Positions 1 through 7,352 of a DNA stretch of 64,000 nt are shown one piece after another (the stretch's first letter is position 1; each line of letters starts with the position of its first letter). The position numbers and the translations under genes are program-made. The DNA comes from Paenibacillus sp. FSL H8-0332 (GTDB taxonomy: Bacteria > Bacillota > Bacilli > Paenibacillales > Paenibacillaceae): the NCBI RefSeq assembly GCF_037963835.1, contig NZ_CP150145.1, positions 4,712,001-4,776,000 of the forward strand, written 5' to 3'. The notes beneath the pieces were generated by a model. That model was not told the origin of the DNA. It made no database searches and saw only the letters and a program-made list of their open reading frames with translations.

Positions 1-229
1 GACGTTCTCTCATGATATATCCGACCGAATGAAGAACCGGGGGCAATGCTCTCTCTTTGGGAGCCAGTGCTTTGATGTACACAATATCGCGAAAAGGGAC
101 GGCAATCTCCTGATGTCCGATGACGGCTACCGAAGCTGCAAGATCCCATCTGCGCAGAACGCCTTTCATGATCGTATATGGCTGCTCACCGCAGTACATA
201 ATGACCGGTCTGCCTACCCAATGCTTCAT
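1..229 (-). CDS. conserved hypothetical protein, partial (3' end outside window)
   Basis: An open minus-strand frame starts with ATG at 229 and stays open to the left edge, giving 76 visible residues beginning MKHWVGRPVIMYCGEQPYT. A clear Shine-Dalgarno run (GGAGGGGGTGGAG) lies just before the ATG, which fixes the start. It sits about 30 bp downstream of ung on the same strand, so the two may be co-transcribed. I do not recognise the family. The visible part is a small soluble beta-rich N-terminus with no signal peptide or membrane segment. Confidence 0.6.
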   Translation of the reverse strand, partial: MKHWVGRPVIMYCGEQPYTIMKGVLRRWDLAASVAVIGHQEIAVPFRDIVYIKALAPKERALPPVLHSVGYIMRER

Positions 230-260
230 GGCTCCACCCCCTCCGCTGTGCCTGAACTAC

Positions 261-929
261 TTATACCTTCGGTATGGACCAGTCTATGCCCTTAAGCCCA
301 TGCTGCTCCAGATACTGGTTGGCCTGCGAGAACGGGCGGCTGCCGAGAAATCCGCGGTGTGCAGAGAACGGGCTCGGGTGCGGGGACTGGATCACCTTAT
401 GTCTGCTGCGGTCCACTACCGCGCCCTTCAGCTGGGCATGGCTGCCCCACAGGATGAAGACCATCGGTTCTGTCCGCTCATTCAGTTTCTCCATGATGGC
501 ATCCGTGAAGGTCTCCCAGCCCAGACCCTTATGCGAATTCGGCTGGCCCTCGCGTACTGTCAGCACAGCATTCAGCATCAGCACGCCTTCTTCCGCCCAG
601 TGCAGAAGCGATCCGTGGCCCGGCACCTCAACACCGAGATCACTATGCAGCTCAGCATAGATATTGCGCAGTGACGGCGGAATCCGTACACCCGGCTCAA
701 CCGAGAAGCTAAGGCCATGGGCCTGTCCTGCACCGTGATACGGGTCCTGTCCGAGAATGACTACCCGGGTCTTGCTGTAAGGCGTCAGCTTCAGCGCCGA
801 GAACAGCTTGTCCTTCGGGGGATAGACTGTATACTGCTTGTACTCGCGTGCCAGGGCATAGCGCAATTCCTCAAAGTAAGGCTTCTGCGTCTCTTCCTGC
901 AGCACTTCATCCCAATCGTTGCCGAACAT
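261..929 (-). CDS. ung: uracil-DNA glycosylase (family 1)
   Basis: Removes uracil from DNA, arising by cytosine deamination or dUMP misincorporation, as the first step of base excision repair in the cytoplasm. The 222-residue length is normal for the family. The water-activating motif GQDPYHG is at residues 60-66 with catalytic Asp62, and the minor-groove loop HPSPFSAHRGF starts at His184. Both motifs are diagnostic of family-1 Ung. The start at 929 is preceded by GGGAGGAG at good spacing. The partial gene to its left is on the same strand. Identification is essentially certain. Confidence 0.97.
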   Translation of the reverse strand: MFGNDWDEVLQEETQKPYFEELRYALAREYKQYTVYPPKDKLFSALKLTPYSKTRVVILGQDPYHGAGQAHGLSFSVEPGVRIPPSLRNIYAELHSDLGVEVPGHGSLLHWAEEGVLMLNAVLTVREGQPNSHKGLGWETFTDAIMEKLNERTEPMVFILWGSHAQLKGAVVDRSRHKVIQSPHPSPFSAHRGFLGSRPFSQANQYLEQHGLKGIDWSIPKV

Positions 930-973
930 CCTGTTCTCCTCCCAATTACCCTGCTATTAGTATTGTTTCATTA

Positions 974-997
974 CCTGTTATTAACCAGAATAACAGG
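974..997 (-). terminator. hairpin downstream of the RNase H gene
   Basis: A perfect 9-bp inverted repeat, CCTGTTATT / AATAACAGG, with a 6-nt loop lies just past the RNase H stop codon. There is no good T-run on the minus strand, so it is a weak terminator or another mRNA 3' structure. Confidence 0.4.
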
Positions 998-1000
998 AAC

Positions 1001-1666
1001 TTATTTGCGGCCATAGTCCGCCTTGATCTCGCCCCATGACTTCGTCTGCCATTTCAGCACCTTGTTGTCATAGGTATGGCTCCGCAGCCAGCTCTCCGCC
1101 CGGTCAATCAGTTGCCAGATCTCCTCCGTGGAGGCATCCCGGGGCAAGGTCGTAGCTACCTTTTTCTGCTTGACCCATTTCATTGCATTGACAGAATCAC
1201 TATAGACCGTCTTGCGGCTGCCTTCATGGCCCAGCAGAGCCAGCGCATGCACAATCGCCAGGAACTCTCCGATGTTATTAGTCCCTTTACTAATCGGACC
1301 GCAGGAGAAAATCACATCCCCGGTCTGGGTATCCACGCCTTTGTATTCTACCGGTCCGGGATTCCCCCGGGTGCCCACATCCACGGAGATGCTGTCATAA
1401 TCGATTTCCTCAGACGTCTCCACGCCGGCACTCCGTCCCCAGGATTTGCCTGACTTGCTTGTACCGGACGCCCCTGAAGCTGCCGCACCGGTGCCCCAGT
1501 TCCCCTTCCAGCCTGCCTTGAAGGCTGTCTCAGCAGCCGCCTTGCTCTCATAGGACTTGTATTTCGCTCCGGTATAATGATCCGTCTGCGCCTGGCATTC
1601 CGCCCATGTATTGTAGACTCCAGGCTGCTTTCCTTCCCATACTACGTAGTATTTCTGCTTAGCCAT
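1001..1666 (-). CDS. rnhA: ribonuclease H (RNase HI type) with N-terminal viroplasmin/hybrid-binding domain
   Basis: Cleaves the RNA strand of RNA-DNA hybrids. Residues 1-55 (KYYVVWEGKQPGVYNTW) form the caulimovirus-viroplasmin type hybrid-binding domain. A Gly/Ser/Ala-rich linker follows (about 56-85), then the RNase H fold. The four carboxylates of the active site are visible: Asp96 (SVDVGTRGNPG), Glu134 (NIGEFLA), Asp157 (YSDS) and Asp217 (IKADYG). The catalytic part closely resembles the Bacillus halodurans enzyme used as the structural model. An upstream in-frame ATG exists, but the start at 1666 follows GGAGGGAG and matches the family N-terminus. Confidence 0.93.
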   Translation of the reverse strand: MAKQKYYVVWEGKQPGVYNTWAECQAQTDHYTGAKYKSYESKAAAETAFKAGWKGNWGTGAAASGASGTSKSGKSWGRSAGVETSEEIDYDSISVDVGTRGNPGPVEYKGVDTQTGDVIFSCGPISKGTNNIGEFLAIVHALALLGHEGSRKTVYSDSVNAMKWVKQKKVATTLPRDASTEEIWQLIDRAESWLRSHTYDNKVLKWQTKSWGEIKADYGRK

Positions 1667-1833
1667 TCCTACTGCTCCCTCCTGCCGGTGTAACCTCATC
1701 CAGAATCATATTGTAATGCATACCGCGTTCATTTTGAAGTCCGAATACACTCCGCACGCCTGCTGCCATCCCGAATATATATTGGATAATTACCGGCAGG
1801 CGCGTTCATACTAATACGGCAGCTCAGCTCAGC

Positions 1834-2409
1834 TCAGTCCAGCACAGCAAGCGTAGTATCGGCAATGGTCTGGAGCTTGCCTGTATCCTGCGTTGCCTTG
1901 ACCATAACCCGCAGTCCAACCAGGGCATTATGCAGATACGCAGCCAGCGCCGGAGCCGGATGCCGGGAGGATAGTTCTCCGGTCTCCTGTCCATGCAGGA
2001 TCAGCTGTTCAATTAATCTCTCGGTATTCAGAAAAGCCTCATTAGCCCGGTCAACAGCTTCCGGATCATGATTAGACAGCTCAACTGCCGTATTCACCAG
2101 CATACAGCCCTTCGGCTCCGCTTCACTTCTATGGATGGTGGCTTCGAATAAAAGGCGGATGGCTGCCTTGGCCGAGGTAATGCCTTCAATACGGCTCTCC
2201 AGCCTGGAGCTTTGAATGGATGCAAAGCGCTCCAGCGCTTTTATATATAAGGTATGCTTGTCTCCAAAGGTGTCATACATGCTGCGCTTGTGAATTCCCA
2301 TGCCGGCTACAAGATCTTGCATTGAAGTCTTCTCATAGCCCTGCTGCCAGAAAATCGTCATTGCCTTGAGCAATACATCATCAATGTCAAACTCTTTGCT
2401 TCGCGCCAT
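1834..2409 (-). CDS. TetR/AcrR family transcriptional regulator
   Basis: The N-terminus (MARSKEFDIDDVLLKAMTIF, then MQDLVAGMGIHKRSMYDTFG) is a standard TetR helix-turn-helix. The C-terminal half (about residues 80-190) is an effector-binding helical domain of the YxaF/AcrR type. I chose ATG 2409 because AGGAG lies 7 nt before it; an upstream in-frame ATG at 2415 is too close to that site and a GTG at 2496 would overlap the neighbour. It is divergent from the lipoprotein gene with an 87-bp shared gap that contains an inverted repeat, so it probably represses itself and perhaps the lipoprotein. The ligand is unknown. Confidence 0.88.
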   Translation of the reverse strand: MARSKEFDIDDVLLKAMTIFWQQGYEKTSMQDLVAGMGIHKRSMYDTFGDKHTLYIKALERFASIQSSRLESRIEGITSAKAAIRLLFEATIHRSEAEPKGCMLVNTAVELSNHDPEAVDRANEAFLNTERLIEQLILHGQETGELSSRHPAPALAAYLHNALVGLRVMVKATQDTGKLQTIADTTLAVLD

Positions 2410-2433
2410 GATCATGCTCCTTTCGTGGTCTAT

Positions 2434-2460
2434 TTTACCATTAATAGAACGATCGGTAAA
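2434..2460. promoter_or_regulatory. inverted repeat, candidate TetR operator
   Basis: TTTACC (2434-2439) and GGTAAA (2455-2460) are inverted arms. On the minus strand the core reads ACCGATCGTTCT, which resembles operators of several TetR proteins. The position between the divergent TetR and lipoprotein genes supports an operator role; this is inference. Confidence 0.45.
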
Positions 2461-2496
2461 CATCTCACCCTTACACACCCCAAGGAGGTTATTCAC

Positions 2497-3051
2497 ATGA
2501 GAAAGATCGCAGTAATACTTGCGGCATTCACCCTGACCCTGCTCATCGGCTGCGGCAACGCAAACAAAAATGCAGGCAACACTGGCACAGCAGCGAACAC
2601 GGGCAATACGGCGGCTACCGCTGCACCGGATGCAGTCACTTCAGCTTCGGTAGTCGATAACGGGGAAGCCTTCAAGAAGGCAATCAGCAAAGACGGCACC
2701 TGGATTGCAGCTACGCTGAACGACTTGAGCTTCACTGAGGAGCTTGTGCTCGATGGACAATTCATCCATAAGGAAGAGCCTGCCCGCAAAATCGCGCTCT
2801 ATACCCAGGATGCTGATCACAACATCACGAACTCCTTCAAGCTCACCGCCCCGAAATTGACGATCCGCAGCGAGAATGCCCGGATTCAGGGAGGGACCTT
2901 TGTGGGTGATGTCTATGTAGAGGCTGACGGCTTCGCCGTCGTGAATGCCACCATTGAAGGTAATGTCTATTTCTCTGATGACAAATACCAGGCTACCTAT
3001 TCCGCAGCAGACCAGGGGAAGGTAACCGGCGTCACTGAAGTGAAAAAATAA
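2497..3051 (+). CDS. hypothetical secreted lipoprotein
   Basis: A 184-residue protein with a signal peptide (MRKIAVILAAFTLTLL) and lipobox ending at Cys19 (LIGC), so it is probably anchored to the outer face of the membrane. Residues 20-50 are an Asn/Thr/Ala-rich linker. The rest is beta-rich, with short turns such as APKLTIRSENARIQGGTFVGDVYVEADG that suggest a small right-handed beta-helix. I do not recognise a named family. The start at 2497 has AAGGAGG eight bases upstream. It is divergent from a TetR regulator and followed by a strong terminator, so it is monocistronic. Confidence 0.8.
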   Translation: MRKIAVILAAFTLTLLIGCGNANKNAGNTGTAANTGNTAATAAPDAVTSASVVDNGEAFKKAISKDGTWIAATLNDLSFTEELVLDGQFIHKEEPARKIALYTQDADHNITNSFKLTAPKLTIRSENARIQGGTFVGDVYVEADGFAVVNATIEGNVYFSDDKYQATYSAADQGKVTGVTEVKK

Positions 3052-3064
3052 TGCGGCAGGGTGC

Positions 3065-3110
3065 GGGGTGTTCCTCTTCGGGCAAGCAGCCGGGGAGAAC
3101 ACCCCTTTTT
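3065..3110 (+). terminator. rho-independent terminator after the lipoprotein
   Basis: GGGGTGTTC (3065-3073) pairs with GAACACCCC (3097-3105), followed directly by TTTTT. Confidence 0.88.
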
Positions 3111-3144
3111 CCTGTTGTTACCCGCGAAAAGAGGTGCTGGCCTA

Positions 3145-4506
3145 ATGAAGTTCATCCGTAAGAATGCTATCCTTCCTCTTCTGCTCTTGATGCTCTCCTC
3201 CTGTAGCGGACAGGATGCAGCGGAGCCGGAGCCGCAATACCGGATTCAGTCCGGTCATGATCTGAGTATTCTGACAACGAGCGATACCCATTATTTAGCG
3301 CAGGAGCTAAGGGATCTCGGGCCTGCCTTCCAGCAGTTTCTGGCTGCCGGTGACGGTAAGCAGCTCGGCTACAGCAAGGAGATGATGGAGGCGCTGGGCT
3401 ATGATATCGGAATCCGCAAGCCGGATGTGGTGATTATCAGCGGGGATCTCAGCAACAACGGTGAAGAAGCCAGCCATAAGGAGCTGGCCGGACATCTGAA
3501 GCGCATTGAGCAAGACACCGGAACCCGGATCTATGTGATTCCGGGCAATCATGATATCCAGAATCCCTGGGCCCGGAGCTTCCGCGATAAGCGCCAATAC
3601 GCTACTGATTCCGTGAGCGCCACAGCATTCCGCAAAATCTATGGCGGCTTCGGTTATGATGAAGCCCTGCTCAGAGATGAGGATTCGCTCAGCTATCTGG
3701 CTGCCCCGTCGGAGGAGCTATGGCTGCTCATGCTGGATACTGCACAGTACGGGGACAATAAAAAGCTGGGCCATCCCCAGTTGGAGGGCCGGGTCAGCGA
3801 CCGGACCCTGGAATGGATCGCCGCCTGCGGCGCGAAGGCCGCTGCCGCAGGCGCGCAGCTCGTGACGGTCATGCATCACAGCCTGCTGAATCACAGTGAA
3901 TTCATTCAGGAGGGCTTCACTGTAGAGGATCATGCCAAGGTTACAGATGCCTTGATGAAGACCGGCGTGCGGACGGTTCTCAGCGGCCATATACACATCC
4001 AGGATATCAGTGAATATAGTCATGACGGGCAGCGCATCTATGACATCGCCAGCAGTGCCTTATCTGTTTTTCCCCATCAATATGGACTCTTAACCTATTC
4101 CTCCGCCCGTCAGTCTCTGGATTACAGCACTGCAAGATTAGGGATGGATCAGTGGGCGGCAGCCACCGGTAATACCGATCCGAACCTGCTGGGCTTCAGG
4201 GCCTACAGTGAGGCCAATTTCCGCAAGCGGTCTGCCACCCGGAGTTATTCCCGTCTGGCTGAAGACCCCGCCTACGCCCGTTATACGGAGGCTGAGCTGA
4301 AGCAAATGGCTGACGTTGTCGGAAGGCTGAACGAGAATTACTTCGCCGGCTCGGCCAGTACGGGCAATGCTGCCGTGACCGCCACAGAAGGCTACCGGCT
4401 CTGGCAGGATGCCCCGGCAAGCGGAACGAGAAGCTATGTTCTGGAGATGGCCTCGCAGCAGCCGAAAAACAATCATGAGCTGCATGTCCAGCTTCCTCAG
4501 CGGTGA
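3145..4506 (+). CDS. metallophosphoesterase lipoprotein (calcineurin-like)
   Basis: A 453-residue extracytoplasmic phosphoesterase. The signal peptide ends at a lipobox Cys20 (MLSSC). The metal-binding blocks of the calcineurin-like fold are all present in order: SDTHY (Asp47, His49), GDLSNNG (from residue 100), GNHD (134-137), VMHHSLL and SGHIHIQD. The dinuclear metal centre should therefore be intact. The substrate cannot be told; related surface enzymes act on phosphodiesters or nucleotides. The start with AGAGGTG upstream gives the signal peptide directly, whereas an upstream in-frame ATG would run through the preceding terminator. Confidence 0.9.
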   Translation: MKFIRKNAILPLLLLMLSSCSGQDAAEPEPQYRIQSGHDLSILTTSDTHYLAQELRDLGPAFQQFLAAGDGKQLGYSKEMMEALGYDIGIRKPDVVIISGDLSNNGEEASHKELAGHLKRIEQDTGTRIYVIPGNHDIQNPWARSFRDKRQYATDSVSATAFRKIYGGFGYDEALLRDEDSLSYLAAPSEELWLLMLDTAQYGDNKKLGHPQLEGRVSDRTLEWIAACGAKAAAAGAQLVTVMHHSLLNHSEFIQEGFTVEDHAKVTDALMKTGVRTVLSGHIHIQDISEYSHDGQRIYDIASSALSVFPHQYGLLTYSSARQSLDYSTARLGMDQWAAATGNTDPNLLGFRAYSEANFRKRSATRSYSRLAEDPAYARYTEAELKQMADVVGRLNENYFAGSASTGNAAVTATEGYRLWQDAPASGTRSYVLEMASQQPKNNHELHVQLPQR

Positions 4507-4522
4507 TGTTTGAAGAACTGGA

Positions 4523-4559
4523 AATAGGTGTAAGATAGACAAGTATGCTTACACCTATT
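4523..4559. repeat. perfect 12-bp inverted repeat in the manganese catalase leader
   Basis: AATAGGTGTAAG (4523-4534) and CTTACACCTATT (4548-4559) are exact inverted copies with a 13-nt loop. The repeat lies between the phosphoesterase stop and the catalase ribosome binding site. It lacks a T-run, so it could be a mRNA hairpin or a protein-binding palindrome. Confidence 0.7.
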
Positions 4560-4578
4560 GCTGAGGAGGATGATCACC

Positions 4579-5481
4579 ATGTTCACACGTATGGATGAGA
4601 TTATGATTGAAATCCCGGACGTCGAGAAACCAGATCCTAATGCCGCAGCAGCCGTTCAAGAGCTGCTCGGAGGCAAATTCGGTGAAATGTCAACACTCAA
4701 TAACTACTTGTACCAGTCCTTCAACTTCCGCTCCAAGGACAAGCTGAAGCCCTTCTACGACCTGGTGATGAGTATTACCGCCGAGGAGCTGGGCCATGTT
4801 GAGCTGGTCTCCCACGCCGTGAATAAATGTCTAAGAGGTTCCACGGCCTATAAGAAGCCGGATTCTACGCCGCTTGCGGATGTCAAAGATGCACGGCTGT
4901 CTTATCACTTCCTGGCAGGCGCACAGGGAGCCATGCCGTTCGATTCCATGGGCAATCCATGGACCGGAGCCAATGTGTTCAACAGCGGCAACCTCGTGGA
5001 AGATCTGCTGCATAACTTCTTCCTGGAGTGCGGAGCAAGAACCCATAAAATGAAGGTCTACGAAATGACCGACCACCCTGCGGCCCGGGCGGTAGTTGGC
5101 TTCCTGCTTGTCCGTGGAGGCGTTCACGTGGTTGCTTACGCCAAGGCCCTGGAGATTGCCACAGGCGTTAATGTTACCAAGCTGGTGCCGATTCCTTCCC
5201 TGGACAACAAAGCGTTCAATGAAGCCAGAAAGTACGAGGAAAAGGGCGTTCATACGAAGCTGTATACCTGGAGCGATAAGGATTTCAGCTCCATTGACCA
5301 GATCTGGAAGGGCACTCACCCCGAGGACGGGCTTCCGCTTGAGGTCATTCAGGGCGTACCGAAAGGCTTCCCTATCCCCGAAGCCCCGGAATTGAAGGAA
5401 GAATTCGCACCGGGCATCTCAGCCGAGGAATTCAAGGAGATTGCCAAACGGCTTAAAATGGCCGGGAATATTCATGACTAG
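4579..5481 (+). CDS. manganese catalase
   Basis: Breaks down hydrogen peroxide with a dimanganese centre in a four-helix bundle. All five expected ligands are placed with the family spacing: Glu36 (FGEMST), Glu70 and His73 (EELGH), Glu150 and His183 (GGVH). The 300-residue length matches the YdbD-type catalases of Bacilli. GAGGAGG at 4563-4569 points to ATG 4579 rather than the adjacent ATG 4570. The gene stands alone between an inverted repeat and a terminator. A role in oxidative or sporulation-associated stress is likely but not shown here. Confidence 0.94.
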   Translation: MFTRMDEIMIEIPDVEKPDPNAAAAVQELLGGKFGEMSTLNNYLYQSFNFRSKDKLKPFYDLVMSITAEELGHVELVSHAVNKCLRGSTAYKKPDSTPLADVKDARLSYHFLAGAQGAMPFDSMGNPWTGANVFNSGNLVEDLLHNFFLECGARTHKMKVYEMTDHPAARAVVGFLLVRGGVHVVAYAKALEIATGVNVTKLVPIPSLDNKAFNEARKYEEKGVHTKLYTWSDKDFSSIDQIWKGTHPEDGLPLEVIQGVPKGFPIPEAPELKEEFAPGISAEEFKEIAKRLKMAGNIHD

Positions 5482-5521
5482 CAGCCAGAGCCAAGCCTAG
5501 CGAATAATAGCACCTATAGAG

Positions 5522-5575
5522 AAGCGGATGTCCCGAAAGCCATGAACTGGCTGCCGGAACATCCGCTTTGTTTGG
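5522..5575 (+). terminator. terminator between convergent catalase and alkylation-repair genes
   Basis: AAGCGGATGT (5522-5531) pairs with ACATCCGCTT (5559-5568), followed by TGTTTG. It could work in both directions, since the facing genes converge here. Confidence 0.75.
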
Positions 5576-5601
5576 GTATGGACACTTCTAAGATCTCGGC
5601 C

Positions 5602-6711
5602 TTATAACTCCGGCTCAAGCAGCAGTGAGGTATCGGCAACCGCCCGTCCATTCACAAGCAGCACAAGGGTATGCTCTCCGGGATAGTGCTTGCGTGTGGT
5701 CAGGTTGGCCCAGCGGTGGGTCCGGGTACCGGAGAGTCTGGTGCCGCCGGGCACGGTTTTGTCGGATAACAGAAACAGCTTGCGCGAGGTCTTACCGCTG
5801 GCCTTGACGAAGTTGATCCCGTATTCGATACGGATGCGTACTGGTCCACCTTCCCGGATGGTCAGAGCGTATTGCAGCTCACAGTGCTCTCCGATCCGCA
5901 GTACAGCCGGGTCTGCCGTAAGGACAGCCGAGCTGACCAGCGGGGTGCCGCTCTCCTCCGGAGCATATCCGAACAGCTCCATGATCTCAGGGTCAGCTTT
6001 GCGGATCAGAGAGCGGCAGCCATGCCGCACAATCCAGTTCGTGTTCGCGTCACTGCCCAGCCAGCGGCGGGCGGTGGCTATCACGATATCGGGGTGATCC
6101 TTCGCGATATCGTTCAGGTTATTGGCTACACTTTTGCGCACATAGAGTGACGGGTCAGCCTTCAGCTTCTCCAGCAGCGGCAATAGCGGAGACGGATCGC
6201 GCTTGAACATCGGCAGCGCCTGGCCCCACGGCAGGCGGGGACGGCTGCCCTCGCTGGCGAGCCGCCGCACATGCTCCCCCGGATGCTCCGCCCAGACCAG
6301 CATCTGGTCCATCATCGCTTGCGGATCATGCAGCAGAAACGGCCTGACGGCAAATTCCGCCGAGGACCTCTGGGTGAACCGCTCCAGCGCCTCCATCGAC
6401 AGCTCCCAGTGCTCCTCACTTCGGCCATACACCTCAACGAAATCGGGAAAAATCAGATACGGGAAGCCGACACAGTCCTTATCTATCGCATACAATATCT
6501 TCAGCGCTTCCTCATAAGCCGGGGGCAGGCAGCTGCCCAGCGTCTCTGTAATCCGCCGCATCCGCGCCTTCAGCTCCAGCTCCTCCCACGGCTCCTTCAT
6601 CGCCTCAGCAATGAAGCGGTCCGGCTCGAACGAACCGTAGACGGCTTGAATTTTCATACCCAGGCTGTGCAGGAATTCTTGGTTGTACATTGCTTTCAGG
6701 GGTTCGGCCAT
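5602..6711 (-). CDS. AlkC-like DNA alkylation repair protein (HEAT-like repeats plus C-terminal Ig-like domain)
   Basis: A 369-residue protein whose first ~250 residues form HEAT-like helical repeats of the AlkC/AlkD DNA glycosylase group; the family signature HVRRLASEGSRPRLPWG is present. AlkC-type proteins remove alkylated bases such as 3-methyladenine. The last ~110 residues are beta-rich (from about residue 265) and look like the Ig-like domain found in some AlkC proteins, which contacts DNA. AGGAGG precedes the start at 6711. A good minus-strand promoter (TTGACA, 17 bp, TATGTT) lies at 6762-6790. Confidence 0.85.
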   Translation of the reverse strand: MAEPLKAMYNQEFLHSLGMKIQAVYGSFEPDRFIAEAMKEPWEELELKARMRRITETLGSCLPPAYEEALKILYAIDKDCVGFPYLIFPDFVEVYGRSEEHWELSMEALERFTQRSSAEFAVRPFLLHDPQAMMDQMLVWAEHPGEHVRRLASEGSRPRLPWGQALPMFKRDPSPLLPLLEKLKADPSLYVRKSVANNLNDIAKDHPDIVIATARRWLGSDANTNWIVRHGCRSLIRKADPEIMELFGYAPEESGTPLVSSAVLTADPAVLRIGEHCELQYALTIREGGPVRIRIEYGINFVKASGKTSRKLFLLSDKTVPGGTRLSGTRTHRWANLTTRKHYPGEHTLVLLVNGRAVADTSLLLEPEL

Positions 6712-6761
6712 TCTTGAATTCCTCCTGCTGATGTAATTGGATTCACTTATAATGAGAGCAT

Positions 6762-6790
6762 AACATACGAACCGGACATCCCTGTGTCAA
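6762..6790 (-). promoter_or_regulatory. sigma-A type promoter for the AlkC-like gene
   Basis: On the minus strand a perfect -35 TTGACA (6785-6790) is followed after 17 bp by TATGTT (6762-6767), about 50 bp before the start codon. Confidence 0.65.
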
Positions 6791-6885
6791 CTTTCGGCTG
6801 GCTGGATATATATACACCAAGTATAGCCTATGTTCAAATCCGGCAGCCTGTCGTACAATAAGATTTAAGTTTTTTCCCGCTGAGG

Positions 6886-7137
6886 ATGAATTATATTTCG
6901 ATGAAAGGACTGGAACTTTTGCCACAGACACTTGTTAAAAATATTGATTTTTTCGTAGCCGCACTGTCACAGACCTTCGTATCTGCCCTCCAGCTTGACC
7001 CTGACGGAATGTACTCCCAGGTAGGCAGCGGAGTCGTTGAGAAATTCTCTGACGAATATGTCCGGCTGAAAAGATTCGATGGCACCACCTCGCACTACGC
7101 CCGCGACATTACGAAATTCCAGCACAACCATGCCTGA
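6886..7137 (+). CDS. small hypothetical protein
   Basis: An 83-residue frame ending at 7137 and followed by a terminator. The C-terminal half (SGVVEKFSDEYVRLKRFDG) reads like a small folded beta domain. No signal peptide is visible. The start is uncertain: ATG 6886 has GAGG immediately before it, ATG 6901 has that site 14 nt away, and TTG 6919 has AAAGG at good spacing. I do not recognise the family. Confidence 0.55.
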   Translation: MNYISMKGLELLPQTLVKNIDFFVAALSQTFVSALQLDPDGMYSQVGSGVVEKFSDEYVRLKRFDGTTSHYARDITKFQHNHA

Positions 7138-7209
7138 GAAGGCTACGGGGTCTCTTTATCAGAGGAGAAGCAGCGCTCGCCTGTTATTCTCCCTCCCCTC
7201 TTCAAACGT

Positions 7210-7240
7210 AGACCCTGGGCCCTGATCCGGGTCTGTTTTT
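7210..7240 (+). terminator. terminator after the small hypothetical gene
   Basis: AGACCC (7210-7215) pairs with GGGTCT (7229-7234), followed by GTTTTT. Confidence 0.75.
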
Positions 7241-7255
7241 GCGTTCATTTTTCAC

Positions 7256-7275
7256 AAAATATTAACGTGTGCATT
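7256..7275. promoter_or_regulatory. candidate ExuR operator, upstream copy
   Basis: This 20-bp element shares ATTAACGTGTGCAT-like sequence with the element before uxaB (8431-8450): 17 of 20 positions are identical. It has the ACGT core and TG/CA flanks expected of a LacI-family site, and lies just before the exuR -35 box. Confidence 0.6.
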
Positions 7276-7286
7276 CCAATAAACTA

Positions 7287-7315
7287 TTGACTTGACGATG
7301 CTGGAGAACTAAACT
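7287..7315 (+). promoter_or_regulatory. promoter of the exuR-like gene
   Basis: TTGACT (7287-7292), 17 bp, TAAACT (7310-7315). It is bracketed by the element at 7256-7275 and by CGTTAACA at 7321-7328. The latter is the reverse complement of the TGTTAACG octamer in the uxaB element, which suggests autoregulation. Confidence 0.5.
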
Positions 7316-7352
7316 GAAATCGTTAACAATTCCATGTACCCGGGGAGAACCT

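Noticed and set aside
1682..1801. CTGCCGGT/ACCGGCAG inverted words between the RNase H and TetR genes
   Set aside because: The arms are 8 bp and about 100 bp apart; likely chance.
2410..2496. Longer TetR start at GTG 2496
   Set aside because: It would overlap the lipoprotein start region and the operator; AGGAG fits ATG 2409.
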